Program-made: the position numbers and the translations under genes | Part shown: piece by piece, positions 1 to 6,892 of the stretch | How the letters are laid out: the number at the start of each line of letters is the position of its first letter | Position numbering within the stretch: position 1 is the stretch's first letter | The notes under the pieces: model-generated | The model's database searches: none | What the model saw: the letters and a program-made list of their open reading frames with translations, nothing else | What the model was told of the DNA's origin: nothing | Assembly (NCBI GenBank): GCA_019683665.1 | Contig: JADGIB010000036.1 | Coordinates: forward strand, 1 to 17,273 | DNA length: 17,273 nt | Source of the DNA: Solirubrobacteraceae bacterium | GTDB lineage: Bacteria; Actinomycetota; Thermoleophilia; Solirubrobacterales; Solirubrobacteraceae | Direction of reading: 5' to 3'

Positions 1-540
1 GCCGGCGAACAGGACGGCGACGTCGACCGGGCCGACGCGCTCGGCGATGCCGCGGACGACGTCGAGCGAGGCGTTGTCGCCGGAGACGTAGACGCGGTCG
101 AGCCCGTCGCCGTCGAGGACGAAGCCGGTGACCGGGCCGGTGATGTGGTCGGTCCCGTCGGGGCCGTGCTGGGCGGGGACCGCGGTGACGGTCACGGCGC
201 CGCCGCCGGGCCGCGGGACGTCGACCGAGGCCCACGGGTCGAGGCCGACGGCGTCGGGCTCGAGCCGCTCGGCCCCGGCCGCCGTCGTGATGACGACCCC
301 GGCGCGCGGCAGGAAGGCCCGGCCGGCCGGGTCGAGGTTGTCGGCGTGCTGGTCGTGGGAGAGGAGCACGACGTCGATCGGCTCGATCGCGTCCGCCTCG
401 ATCGCGGGCCCCGTCGTCTTCACGAGGCCGCCCTCGTACTCCCCGGGCGGGGAGAACGTCGGGTCGGTCAGCCAGCTCAGGCCGGCGTACCGGAGGACGG
501 CCGTCGGGCCGCCGACGAGCTGGGCGCTGAGAGTGGTCAT
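1..540 (-). CDS. MBL-fold metallo-hydrolase (partial, 3' end outside the window)
   Basis: The first 180 residues of a metallo-beta-lactamase-fold hydrolase are visible, starting at ATG 540. The metal-binding segment reads LLSHDQHADNLD (H62, H65, D67), followed by AQHG (H125) and SGDN (D155), the usual order of the dinuclear zinc ligands. The second position of the classical HxHxDH box is Gln here rather than His, which I believe is normal in the SHDxHxDNLD subfamily of UlaG-like, cytosolic hydrolases. The substrate cannot be read from sequence. No signal peptide is seen and no strong Shine-Dalgarno precedes the ATG. The gene is transcribed away from tRNA-Ser, with a large palindrome (638-688) about 100 nt upstream that could lie in its promoter or leader. 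Fold is confident; function is not. Confidence 0.85.
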   Translation of the reverse strand, partial: MTTLSAQLVGGPTAVLRYAGLSWLTDPTFSPPGEYEGGLVKTTGPAIEADAIEPIDVVLLSHDQHADNLDPAGRAFLPRAGVVITTAAGAERLEPDAVGLDPWASVDVPRPGGGAVTVTAVPAQHGPDGTDHITGPVTGFVLDGDGLDRVYVSGDNASLDVVRGIAERVGPVDVAVLFAG

Positions 541-637
541 CCGGCGAGCATCCCGCAGCGGGCGCGCGAGGGCGGGCGCCGCGACGCCCCCGCGGCGTCC
601 TCGCCCCGCCCGGCGCCGCGCTGCGGCGCGCGCCACT

Positions 638-688
638 GGACGTTCGGCACATGACATCGACCTGTCCGATGCCAGGTGCCGCACGTCC
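638..688. other. 51-nt imperfect palindrome (two-tier stem-loop)
   Basis: The arms pair in layers: GGACGT/ACGTCC (638-643 with 683-688), a single T/C mismatch, CGGCAC/GTGCCG (645-650 with 676-681), a symmetric 4x4 interior loop, CATCG/CGATG (655-659 with 667-671) and a 7-nt loop. That gives 17 paired positions. It lies in the gap between the MBL gene start and tRNA-Ser and overlaps no convincing gene. It could be an operator or leader structure for the MBL gene, or a REP-like palindromic element. The pairing is directly visible; the role is unknown. Confidence 0.6.
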
Positions 689-701
689 CGCCGAACGAGA
701 G

Positions 702-729
702 CGGCCGGAACCCTGCGGGGCTCCGGCCG
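702..729 (-). terminator. Hairpin downstream of tRNA-Ser, probable terminator
   Basis: GGCCGGA (703-709) pairs with TCCGGCC (722-728), extended by one outer C-G pair and, past one mismatch, by an inner CCC/GGG around a 4-nt loop. It begins 8 nt beyond the 3' end of the tRNA on the minus strand. There is no U-tract, which is common for very GC-rich genomes. Confidence 0.5.
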
Positions 730-736
730 ACTGCAG

Positions 737-826
737 CGGAGGGGGAGGGATTCGAACCCTCGGTAGGGGGGTTGCCCCTACAACGGTTTTCGAGACCGCC
801 CCGTTCAACCACTCCGGCACCCCTCC
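737..826 (-). tRNA. tRNA-Ser (anticodon CGA)
   Basis: A 90-nt class II tRNA decoding UCG. The acceptor stem GGAGGGG (826-820) pairs with CCCCTCC (744-738), and the discriminator base is G at 737. The anticodon arm is GCGGT, loop CTCGAAA, ACCGT, placing CGA at positions 792-790. A long variable arm (TAGGGG paired with CCCCTA) identifies a serine rather than a class I tRNA. The T arm GAGGG-TTCGAAT-CCCTC is canonical. CCA is not encoded: the three bases after the discriminator are CTG, so the tail must be added by nucleotidyltransferase. Confidence 0.97.
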
Positions 827-858
827 ACGGGCCTTGGGCGGGCGGTCACGGAGGATAG

Positions 859-881
859 CGCCGGCCCGCGGGCGCCCGGCG
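859..881 (-). terminator. Hairpin immediately after the iolA stop codon
   Basis: CGCCGG (859-864) pairs with CCGGCG (876-881), with an inner CCC/GGG pairing. It touches the stop codon of the dehydrogenase (882-884) and lies between that gene and tRNA-Ser, as expected for an intrinsic-type terminator. No T-tract follows on the minus strand. Confidence 0.45.
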
Positions 882-2390
882 TCAGGAGGCGGTCGGGAAG
901 CTCATCCCGCCGCCGGCGCCGTCGTCGTGGCGCTCCGGCCAGCGGACGGTCACCGCCTTCGCGCGCGTGGAGAAGCGGATCCCCTCCGGGCCGTGGATGT
1001 GGTGGTCGCCGAACAGCGAGTCCTTCCAGCCGCCGAACGAGTGGAACGCCATCGGGACCGGGATCGGGACGTTCACGCCGACCATCCCCACCTCGACGCG
1101 GCGCTGGAACGTCCGCGCCGCCTCGCCGGACCCGGTGAAGATCGCCGCGCCGTTGGCGAAGCGATTGCGGTTGATGAGCGCGATCGCCTCGTCGAGCGAC
1201 CCGACGCGCACGACCCCGAGGACCGGCCCGAAGATCTCGTCGCGGTAGATCTCCATGTCGGGGGTCACGTGGTCGAACAGGGTCGGCCCGACGAAGAAGC
1301 CGCCGCCGTCGACCTCGAGCTCGCGCCCGTCGACGACCGGCGTCGCGCCCGCCCGCTCGCCCGTGGCGATGGACGCGCGGATGCGGTCGCGCGCCTCGGG
1401 CGTGACGACCGGCCCCATCTCCGACTCCGGGTCCAGGCCCGGGCCGACGCGCACCTCGCGCGCCCGCGCCGACAGCCGCTCGACGAGCGGGTCGGCGACC
1501 TCGCCGACGGCGACGACGACCGAGATCGCCATGCAGCGCTGCCCGGCCGACCCGTAGCCGGCGGCGGTCAGCTGCGCGGCGGCGAAGCCGAGGTCGGCGT
1601 CGGGCAGGACGACCGCGTGGTTCTTCGCCCCGCCGAGCGCCTGCACCCGCTTGCCGTGCTCGGACGCCGTCCGGTGGACGTACCGCGCGACCGGGGTCGA
1701 TCCGACGAACGAGACGGCGGCGACGTCCGGGTGGGCGAGGAGCGCGTCGACCGCCTCCCGGTCGCCGTGGACGACGTTGAACACGCCCTCCGGCAGCCCC
1801 GCCTCCGCGTACAGCTCCGCCACGAGGTTCGACGCCGACGGGTCGCGCTCCGACGGCTTGAGCACGAACGTGTTGCCGGTCGCGATCGCCATCGGGTGCA
1901 TCCACATCGGGACCATGACCGGGAAGTTGAACGGGGTGATCCCCGCGCACACGCCGAGCGGCTGGCGGAAGGCGAGCGCGTCCACCCCGCCGGAGACCTG
2001 GTCGGAGAACTCGCCCTTGAGCAGGTGCGGCAGCCCGCAGGCGAGCTCGACGACCTCCAGGCCGCGGATGATCTCGCCCTTGGCGTCCTCGACGACCTTG
2101 CCGTGCTCGGAGGCGACGACCCGGGCCAGCTCGTCGAGGTGCTCGTCGACGAGGTCGCGGAAGCGGAACATGATCCGGGCCCGCCGGGTCAGCGACACCT
2201 CGCTCCAGCGCTCGAACGCCGCCGTCGCGGCCCGGACCGCGGCGTCGACGTCCGCGGCCGACGCGAGCCCGACCCGCGCCTGCTCCTCGCCGGTCGCCGG
2301 GTCCCACACCGGCGCCGTCCGCCCCGACGTCGCCGGCACGCTGCGGCCGGCGATGCGGTGGTCGATCGTCCTCGACGTCGTCGCGCTCAT
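882..2390 (-). CDS. mmsA: CoA-acylating methylmalonate-semialdehyde dehydrogenase (IolA/MmsA)
   Basis: This 502-aa aldehyde dehydrogenase-superfamily protein has the family's full length. It converts malonate semialdehyde or methylmalonate semialdehyde, with NAD+ and CoA, to acetyl-CoA or propionyl-CoA in myo-inositol, valine and beta-alanine catabolism. Visible marks are PFNFP with the oxyanion Asn155, LKPSERDPS in the NAD-binding fold, FVGST, the nucleophile Cys286 in SAGQRCMAIS, and DEIFGPVL. The usual general-base Glu is replaced within LGGAKNHAV, as in CoA-acylating members, which discharge to CoA instead of water. The ATG overlaps the stop of the upstream iolD remnant by ATGA, and GGAGG (2398-2402) sits 7 nt upstream inside that remnant. 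This suggests an inositol-operon origin, so iolA is an equally good name. Fully intact. Confidence 0.95.
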   Translation of the reverse strand: MSATTSRTIDHRIAGRSVPATSGRTAPVWDPATGEEQARVGLASAADVDAAVRAATAAFERWSEVSLTRRARIMFRFRDLVDEHLDELARVVASEHGKVVEDAKGEIIRGLEVVELACGLPHLLKGEFSDQVSGGVDALAFRQPLGVCAGITPFNFPVMVPMWMHPMAIATGNTFVLKPSERDPSASNLVAELYAEAGLPEGVFNVVHGDREAVDALLAHPDVAAVSFVGSTPVARYVHRTASEHGKRVQALGGAKNHAVVLPDADLGFAAAQLTAAGYGSAGQRCMAISVVVAVGEVADPLVERLSARAREVRVGPGLDPESEMGPVVTPEARDRIRASIATGERAGATPVVDGRELEVDGGGFFVGPTLFDHVTPDMEIYRDEIFGPVLGVVRVGSLDEAIALINRNRFANGAAIFTGSGEAARTFQRRVEVGMVGVNVPIPVPMAFHSFGGWKDSLFGDHHIHGPEGIRFSTRAKAVTVRWPERHDDGAGGGMSFPTAS

Positions 2391-3025
2391 CGCGTTGCCT
2401 CCACGGGTCCGCCCGGCGCCGGGTACGGGCGCTGGGCCTGCTTGCTGTGCTCGGACTCGGCGCGCGCGGCCCGGGCGCTCTCAAGCCCGGCGACCTCGGC
2501 GACCGGCATGTCCCGCCACGCCTCCGACGACGGGGCGGGGACGAGCGGGTCGGTCTCGACCTGGGTGACCGCCGTCCCGTCGGCGGCGGCCGCCGCCCGC
2601 AACGCGTCCTCCAGCTCGGCGATCGTCTCGACCCGGACGGCCCGCGCCCCGATCGACGCGAACCCATGGCTCTGGACGAGCACGATCGTCAGCCTCAGCC
2701 GCTCCTGGGCCGCGGTCGCGATCTCCGAGCCCATCATCAGGTACGGCCCGTCGCCGACCAGGACGAACACCTCGCAGTCGGGATCGGCGGGCGTCACGCC
2801 GAGCCCGCCGGGGATCTCGTACCCCATGCACGAGCACCCGTACTCGACGTGGTGGTCCTTCGGGTCTCGGGCGCGCCACAGCTCGTGCGGCTCGCCGGGC
2901 ATCGAGCCGGCCGCGCCGACGACGACGTCGCGCGGGCCGCTGACCCGGTGGACGGTCGAAGGCTCGCTCTGGGCCGGCCTGGGCCCGTGCCCGAGCGTGG
3001 AGACCCGCTCGACCGTCTCGTCCCA
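2387..3025 (-). pseudogene. iolD: Decayed iolD remnant (C-terminal part of TPP-dependent trihydroxycyclohexanedione hydrolase)
   Basis: About 212 residues match the C-terminal third of IolD, the thiamine-diphosphate enzyme that hydrolytically opens the inositol-derived dione ring. Recognisable pieces in order are WDETVERV, SGPRDVVV, AAGSMPG, HVEYGCSCMGYEI, VFVLVGDGPYLMM, VLVQSHGFASIGA and the family tail DPLVPAP...SKQAQRPY. IolD is normally above 600 aa. The N-terminal roughly 400 residues are absent; recognisable similarity stops near 3025 and tadA ends at 3105. A second, in-frame gap of roughly 50 residues joins HGFASIGA directly to RAVRVETIAEL, removing cofactor-site sequence. The Asn expected about 27 residues after GDG for Mg-TPP binding appears as Ser. 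The longest ATG-initiated piece is 2387-2902. It cannot be catalytic, but its frame is open through the ATGA junction with iolA, so translational coupling could persist. Confidence 0.85.
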
Positions 3026-3104
3026 CGCGCGGCGAGATCGCGCGCCCGCGAGGCGCGGTCGGCCGGGGCGGGCATTGGGCGCCGCGCGCGCTGCCGCCGG
3101 GCCT

Positions 3105-3596
3105 CTAGCGCCGTCCGCGCCGGGCGGCGAAGAAGTCGCGCAGCAGCGCCGCGCACTCGTCGGCGAACACGCCGCCCTCGACGACCGGGCGGTGGTTGAG
3201 CCGCGGCTCGGCGAGCACGTCGAGGACCGACCCGGCCGCCCCGGCCTTCGGGTCGGCGCAGCCGTAGACGACGCGCGGCACCCGGGCCAGGACGATCGCG
3301 CCCGCGCACATCGCGCACGGCTCGAGCGTCACGTAGAGGACCGAGTCGAGCACGCGCCAGGAGCCGAGCGCGGCGGCCGCCTCGCGCAGCGCGAGGATCT
3401 CGGCGTGGGCCGTCGGGTCCTCGCGCAGCTCGCGCTCGTTGTGGCCCCGCCCGATCACCTCGCCGTCGTGGACGACGACCGCGCCGATCGGCACGTCGTC
3501 GTGTTCCAGCGCACGACGCGCCTCCGCGATCGCCTCGCGCATGAACCGATCGTCGCCTGCCGGCCGCTGCTCGTCCATCATCCAGACCCGCATCAT
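3105..3596 (-). CDS. tadA: tRNA-specific adenosine deaminase TadA
   Basis: A zinc-dependent cytidine/deoxycytidylate-deaminase-fold enzyme that converts A34 to inosine in tRNA-Arg(ACG). It carries DVPIGAVVVHDGEVIGRGHN, the catalytic HAE (H64, E66) and the second zinc motif PCAMC (C94, C97). It then has ARVPRVVYGCADPKAGAAGS, a TadA signature, and the C-terminal FFAARRGRR. The 163-aa length suits the family. Four clustered in-frame ATGs (3596, 3593, 3581, 3578) are possible starts. I chose 3596 because GAGG (3604-3607) lies 7 nt upstream; 3578 gives the shorter 157-aa form MDEQRPAG. The start codon overlaps that of the divergent subtilase, so the promoter must lie inside the subtilase coding region. 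The iolD relic lies just downstream. Confidence 0.95.
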   Translation of the reverse strand: MMRVWMMDEQRPAGDDRFMREAIAEARRALEHDDVPIGAVVVHDGEVIGRGHNERELREDPTAHAEILALREAAAALGSWRVLDSVLYVTLEPCAMCAGAIVLARVPRVVYGCADPKAGAAGSVLDVLAEPRLNHRPVVEGGVFADECAALLRDFFAARRGRR

Positions 3597-4776
3597 GCCC
3601 TGTCCTCGCCCGCTCGCCGCGCTCGCCGCCGCCCTCGTGGCGGCCGCCGCCGTCCCCGCCGTCGCCGAGGCGGACGGGCCGAAGGCGCGCATCGCGCAGG
3701 CGGCGCCGGTCCTGCCGACGCCCGACGACCCGGGCCGCACGAGCACGCCCGGCGGCTGGCGCGAGCTGCAGTGGAACTTCCTGGCCGCCGAGTACGGCAT
3801 CGACGTCGAGCCCGCGTGGGCGCGCGCCGCCGCCGCCGGGCGGCCCGGGGGCCGCGGCGTCGTCGTCGCCGTCCTCGACACCGGCGTCGCCTACCGCGAC
3901 CACGGGCGCTTCCGCCGCTCCCCCGACCTCGTCGGCACGACGTTCGCCAAGGGCTGGGACTTCGTCGACGACGACCCCTACCCCGACGACCACAACGGCC
4001 ACGGCACCCACGTCGCCTCGACGATCGCCGAGCGCACGAACAACGGGATCGCCGTCACCGGGATCGCCTACGAGGCGACGATCATGCCGGTGCGGGTGCT
4101 CGACTCGCGCGGCGAGGGCGACGCGAACGTCATCGCCAAGGGGGTGCGCTTCGCTGCCCGCAACGGGGCCGACATCATCAACCTCTCGCTCGAGTTCCCG
4201 GGGACCGTCCGCCGCTCGGAGATCCGCGGGCTGCTGCGCGCGATCCGCTACGCCCACCGGCGCGGCGCCGTCCTCGTCGGCGCCTCGGGCAACGAGGCCG
4301 GCAAGGAGGTGACCTACCCGGCGCGCGCGCCCGAGGTGATCGCGGTCGGCGCCACGACCCAGCACGGCTGCCTGTCGGACTTCTCCAACGAGGGGCGCGG
4401 GATCGACGTCGTCGCGCCGGGCGGCGGCGCCGACGCCGACCTGCCCGACGACCCGCGCTGCCGGCTCGACCTCCCGCCCGGGCTCGACATCTACCAGATG
4501 ACGTTCATCGGCCGGGACCCGTCGCGCTTCGGCCTGCCGTCCGGCTACGAGGGCACGTCGATGGCGGTGCCGCACGTGTCGGGCGTCATCGCGCTCATCC
4601 TCGCCACCGGCGTCCTCGGCCCCGACCCGACGCCGGAGCGGATCCGCGCGCACCTGAAGGCGACGGCGCGCGACCTCGGGGCGCCCGGCTACGACCGCCG
4701 CTACGGGGCGGGGCTGATCAGCGCGAACGCGGCGACCGCGAGCCCGTTCCAGGCGCTGCTCACGTCGTCCGGATGA
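3595..4776 (+). CDS. Secreted S8 family serine peptidase (subtilase)
   Basis: A 393-aa subtilisin-like endopeptidase with the full triad: Asp95 in VAVLDTGVAY, His136 in HNGHGTHVAST and Ser322 in GYEGTSMAVPHVSG. The oxyanion Asn233 is in GASGNEAG. The N-terminus MPCPRPLAALAAALVAAAAVPAVAEA is a short basic plus hydrophobic stretch with an A-x-A-like site, so export is expected. Residues 27-80 form only a short pre-region rather than a full inhibitor-like propeptide. No C-terminal anchor or extra domain follows. ATG 3595 was chosen because it best fits the signal peptide; no Shine-Dalgarno is seen, and the alternative ATG 3541 would lengthen the N-region. Its last 17 bp overlap the convergent universal stress gene. 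Substrate unknown. Confidence 0.92.
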   Translation: MPCPRPLAALAAALVAAAAVPAVAEADGPKARIAQAAPVLPTPDDPGRTSTPGGWRELQWNFLAAEYGIDVEPAWARAAAAGRPGGRGVVVAVLDTGVAYRDHGRFRRSPDLVGTTFAKGWDFVDDDPYPDDHNGHGTHVASTIAERTNNGIAVTGIAYEATIMPVRVLDSRGEGDANVIAKGVRFAARNGADIINLSLEFPGTVRRSEIRGLLRAIRYAHRRGAVLVGASGNEAGKEVTYPARAPEVIAVGATTQHGCLSDFSNEGRGIDVVAPGGGADADLPDDPRCRLDLPPGLDIYQMTFIGRDPSRFGLPSGYEGTSMAVPHVSGVIALILATGVLGPDPTPERIRAHLKATARDLGAPGYDRRYGAGLISANAATASPFQALLTSSG

Positions 4777-5203
4777 TGAGCACCGAGCACGGGGCGTGGT
4801 GGCTGACCTTGTTCGGCACCGACCCGAGCAGGAACCGCTTCGCGCCGGTCATGCCCTTGTTGCCGACGACGATCAGGTCGGCCTCGGTCTCCTCGGCGAC
4901 GTCGAGGATCGCGTCGGCCGGGTCGCCCTGGCGCGCGTAGGTCTCGACCTCGACCCCGGCCGTCCGCACCATCTCGGCGGCGTCCTCGAGCGTCGCGTCG
5001 ACGTCCTCGCGCGGGTTGACCATCCACTGCACGTCCTGGGGGACCTGCTGCTTCTCGACGCGCAGGCGCGAGGCCGGCACCGGCTCGTACGCGCTGACGA
5101 GCCGGATCTTCGCGCCGATGTCGCGCGCGAGCTCGACGGCCTGGCGCACGGCCTCGGACGCCGTCTCGGAGCCGTCGGTGCCCACCACGATCGACTTGAA
5201 CAT
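4760..5203 (-). CDS. Universal stress protein (UspA family)
   Basis: A 147-aa single-domain Usp. It begins FKSIVVGTDGSETA, has a central SAYEPVPA segment and ends with the ATP-binding signature G114-x2-G117-x9-GS (GNKGMTG...LLGS), followed by APCSVLIIR. Presence of this glycine pattern places it with ATP-binding Usps rather than the UspA type that lacks it. These cytoplasmic proteins bind nucleotide and aid survival during starvation or oxidative stress; the exact role is not predictable. GAGAGG precedes ATG 5203 by 6-7 nt. A TATGAT box about 40 bp upstream is a good -10 candidate. The 3' end overlaps the subtilase stop region by 17 bp. Confidence 0.95.
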   Translation of the reverse strand: MFKSIVVGTDGSETASEAVRQAVELARDIGAKIRLVSAYEPVPASRLRVEKQQVPQDVQWMVNPREDVDATLEDAAEMVRTAGVEVETYARQGDPADAILDVAEETEADLIVVGNKGMTGAKRFLLGSVPNKVSHHAPCSVLIIRTT

Positions 5204-5243
5204 CCGAATCCTCTCGCCGTTTCCCGTCCCGGAACGCGCGCGA

Positions 5244-5249
5244 TCATAT
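5244..5249 (-). promoter_or_regulatory. Candidate -10 box of the universal stress gene
   Basis: On the minus strand this reads TATGAT (5 of 6 bases of TATAAT) inside GATATGAT, a rare AT-rich island in this window. It would start transcription near 5237 and give a leader of roughly 35 nt. No convincing -35 hexamer is visible at the usual spacing. Confidence 0.4.
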
Positions 5250-5276
5250 CGGCGGCCCGGGCGCGCGAGGCGGGGC

Positions 5277-5363
5277 TCAGAGCATGTTCACGGCGCCGAT
5301 CACGATGCCGATGAGCACGAACACCACGATCGCGACCTGCGTCCAGATCCAGAACGGGGACAC
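5277..5363 (-). CDS. Putative 28-aa single-pass membrane protein
   Basis: A short frame starting at GTG 5363 reads (V)SPFWIWTQVAIVV followed by FVLIGIVIGAVNML, then TGA. Nearly the whole peptide is one hydrophobic helix with an aromatic N-terminal edge, as in small bacterial membrane proteins. Every sense codon from 2 to 28 ends in G or C, and second positions are mostly T; this matches coding DNA here and is hard to get by chance between genes. GGAG lies just upstream but with unusually short spacing, so the start is uncertain; no in-frame ATG is nearby. It sits 73 bp upstream of the Usp gene on the same strand and 18 bp from the divergent deacetylase-like gene. Function unknown. Confidence 0.55.
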   Translation of the reverse strand: MSPFWIWTQVAIVVFVLIGIVIGAVNML

Positions 5364-5381
5364 GGCTCCACAATAGGGGCC

Positions 5382-6425
5382 ATGGCCCAGGACCTCTCCC
5401 GTCGCAACAGCGAGCGCAGCCGGCGGCTGCTGTTCTCCCCCGAGCTGGCGGCGGGCGCCGTGCGCCCCTCCCAGCTCGCGCGGGTCGAGGTCCGCGAGGC
5501 GACCCGCACCCGCCACGTCCCGTCGCTGCTGAGCCGGCGGCTGCAGCGGCGGCTCATGGCGGGCGGCTCGCTGCGCTTCGAGCGCGAGACCGTCGAGCGG
5601 GCGATGGCCGCCCGCCGCGCCGTCCTCGGCGACGCGGCCGCCGGGCCGCCGCGGCTGCTCGTCCGCGCCGGCGCCTTCCCCCACCCGCTCGCCGACGACG
5701 ACCCCGAGCGCCACGGCACCGCGCGCTTCGCCGCCTTCCACCGCGCGATGCTCGACGCCGGCCTGCGCTACCTGGTCGCGGTGACGCCGCGCGTCTCGCA
5801 CCGGCCCGGAGACCCCAAGGCCGAAGGCTGGCGCCCGCTGCGCGACGACGAGCTCGAGCTGCTGGCGCAGCTGCGCCACGACGGCGTCATGTTCGCCGCC
5901 CACGGGCTCGACCACCGCACCCGCCGCCGCGGCGAGGCGCGCCGCTCCGAGCTCGCGGGCCTGAGCCGCCGGAAGCTGGCCGAGCGGCTCGACCTCGCCG
6001 CCGAGGAGCTGGCCGCGGCCGCGATCCGCCCGACCGTGTTCGTCCCGCCGTACGACCGCTTCGACTGGTCGCAGTGGGACGAGCTCGCCCGCCGCTACGA
6101 GGTCGTCGCCGCCGGGCACGGCAGCCTCGACGCGCTCGGCTACCACGACGGGCCGCTGTGGCGCGGCGACGCGGTGTGGATGCCGACGTACGCGCCGCTC
6201 GACGGCCCGCCCGCGCAGGTGCTCGAGGCGGCCCGGGCACTCGACGCGGCCGGCGCCGCCCTGTGGGTCGGGGCGGCGTTCGACTGGAGCCGCGCGGTCG
6301 ACGACCCGGGCGCGCTCGCCGCCGCCGGGGCGCTCGCGCGCTGGTCGACGCCGTGGGAGGCGTTCCTCGAGGCGGTCCGCGCCAGCGCGTCCGAGCCGGG
6401 CGGCGGCATATCATCGCGGCCGTGA
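5382..6425 (+). CDS. Polysaccharide deacetylase-like (DUF2334/NodB-like) protein
   Basis: A 347-aa protein starting at ATG 5382 behind AGGGGC. An Arg-rich N-terminal region (1-90) is followed by a deacetylase-like core. RLLVRAGAFPHPLADDD (92-107) corresponds to the first Asp-containing strand, FAAHGLDHRTR supplies an H174-xxx-H178 metal motif, and FVPPYDRFDW (220-229) corresponds to the third motif. Later elements AAGHGS and WVGAAFDWS fit strand ends of the distorted barrel. Family members act on N-acetylated sugars, but DUF2334-type proteins are poorly characterised. No signal peptide is visible, suggesting a cytoplasmic role. The stop overlaps the next start by GTGA, implying coupled translation. 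The fold assignment is moderately sure; the substrate is unknown. Confidence 0.75.
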   Translation: MAQDLSRRNSERSRRLLFSPELAAGAVRPSQLARVEVREATRTRHVPSLLSRRLQRRLMAGGSLRFERETVERAMAARRAVLGDAAAGPPRLLVRAGAFPHPLADDDPERHGTARFAAFHRAMLDAGLRYLVAVTPRVSHRPGDPKAEGWRPLRDDELELLAQLRHDGVMFAAHGLDHRTRRRGEARRSELAGLSRRKLAERLDLAAEELAAAAIRPTVFVPPYDRFDWSQWDELARRYEVVAAGHGSLDALGYHDGPLWRGDAVWMPTYAPLDGPPAQVLEAARALDAAGAALWVGAAFDWSRAVDDPGALAAAGALARWSTPWEAFLEAVRASASEPGGGISSRP

Positions 6426-6889
6426 GCCAGTCGCTGTCCGAGCGCGCCCGGGCGATCCTGGACGCCGCCGAGCCTCCGGCGGCCGCCGACCTGGCCCGGC
6501 TGCTGCGGCTCGTCCACGACACGCTCGCGCTCGCCGGCGAGACGCACCGGCGCGGCGAGGCGCTCGGCGCCGCGCTCCTCGACGTCACCGCCCGCCTGGA
6601 GGCCGCGGCCCGGGCGCTCACCGCGACGGCGGCGTCGGCCGCGGCCGCGCCGGCGCCCGCGCCCGAGGCGGCGCCGCCGCCCCGCGCCGACGAGCCCGAC
6701 CCCGCCCGGGTGCGGCTCGTCGCCATCGAGCACGCGGTGGCCGGCGCGACCCGCCGCGAGGTCGGGCGCCACCTGCAGGAGGAGCTGGGCGTCGCCGACC
6801 CGACCCGGGTCCTCGACGACGTCTTCGGGTCCGGCTCCGAGCCCGGCGCGCGCCTGTCGTGGGGCCGGCCCGACGCGCCGGCGGCCTGA
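6422..6889 (+). CDS. Hypothetical protein, helical, Ala/Pro linker
   Basis: A 155-aa protein of unknown function, translated from GTG 6422, which overlaps the stop of the deacetylase-like gene (GTGA). Residues 1-65 look like two or three amphipathic helices (LSERARAILDAAEPP, LARLLRLVHDTLALAGE, LGAALLDVTARLEAAARAL). Residues 66-95 are an Ala/Pro-rich linker. A compact C-terminal segment (96-150) contains VAIEHAVAGATRREVGRHL and LDDVFGSGS. There is no signal peptide, membrane span or catalytic motif. The tight overlap suggests it works with, or is co-regulated with, the deacetylase-like protein. It ends 3 bp before the convergent lipoprotein gene. Confidence 0.8.
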   Translation: MSQSLSERARAILDAAEPPAAADLARLLRLVHDTLALAGETHRRGEALGAALLDVTARLEAAARALTATAASAAAAPAPAPEAAPPPRADEPDPARVRLVAIEHAVAGATRREVGRHLQEELGVADPTRVLDDVFGSGSEPGARLSWGRPDAPAA

Positions 6890-6892
6890 GCG

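Noticed and set aside
541..637. Possible small gene between the MBL hydrolase and the palindrome
   Set aside because: Open frames here translate to Arg/Ala/Pro-rich sequence without a start site or recognisable motif. I see only GC-rich spacer.
651..4940. A very long open frame on the plus strand antisense to the iolA, iolD and tadA region
   Set aside because: It is Arg/Ala/Asp-rich low-complexity translation that runs opposite to clearly recognisable proteins and through the tRNA; stop codons are rare by chance at this GC content.
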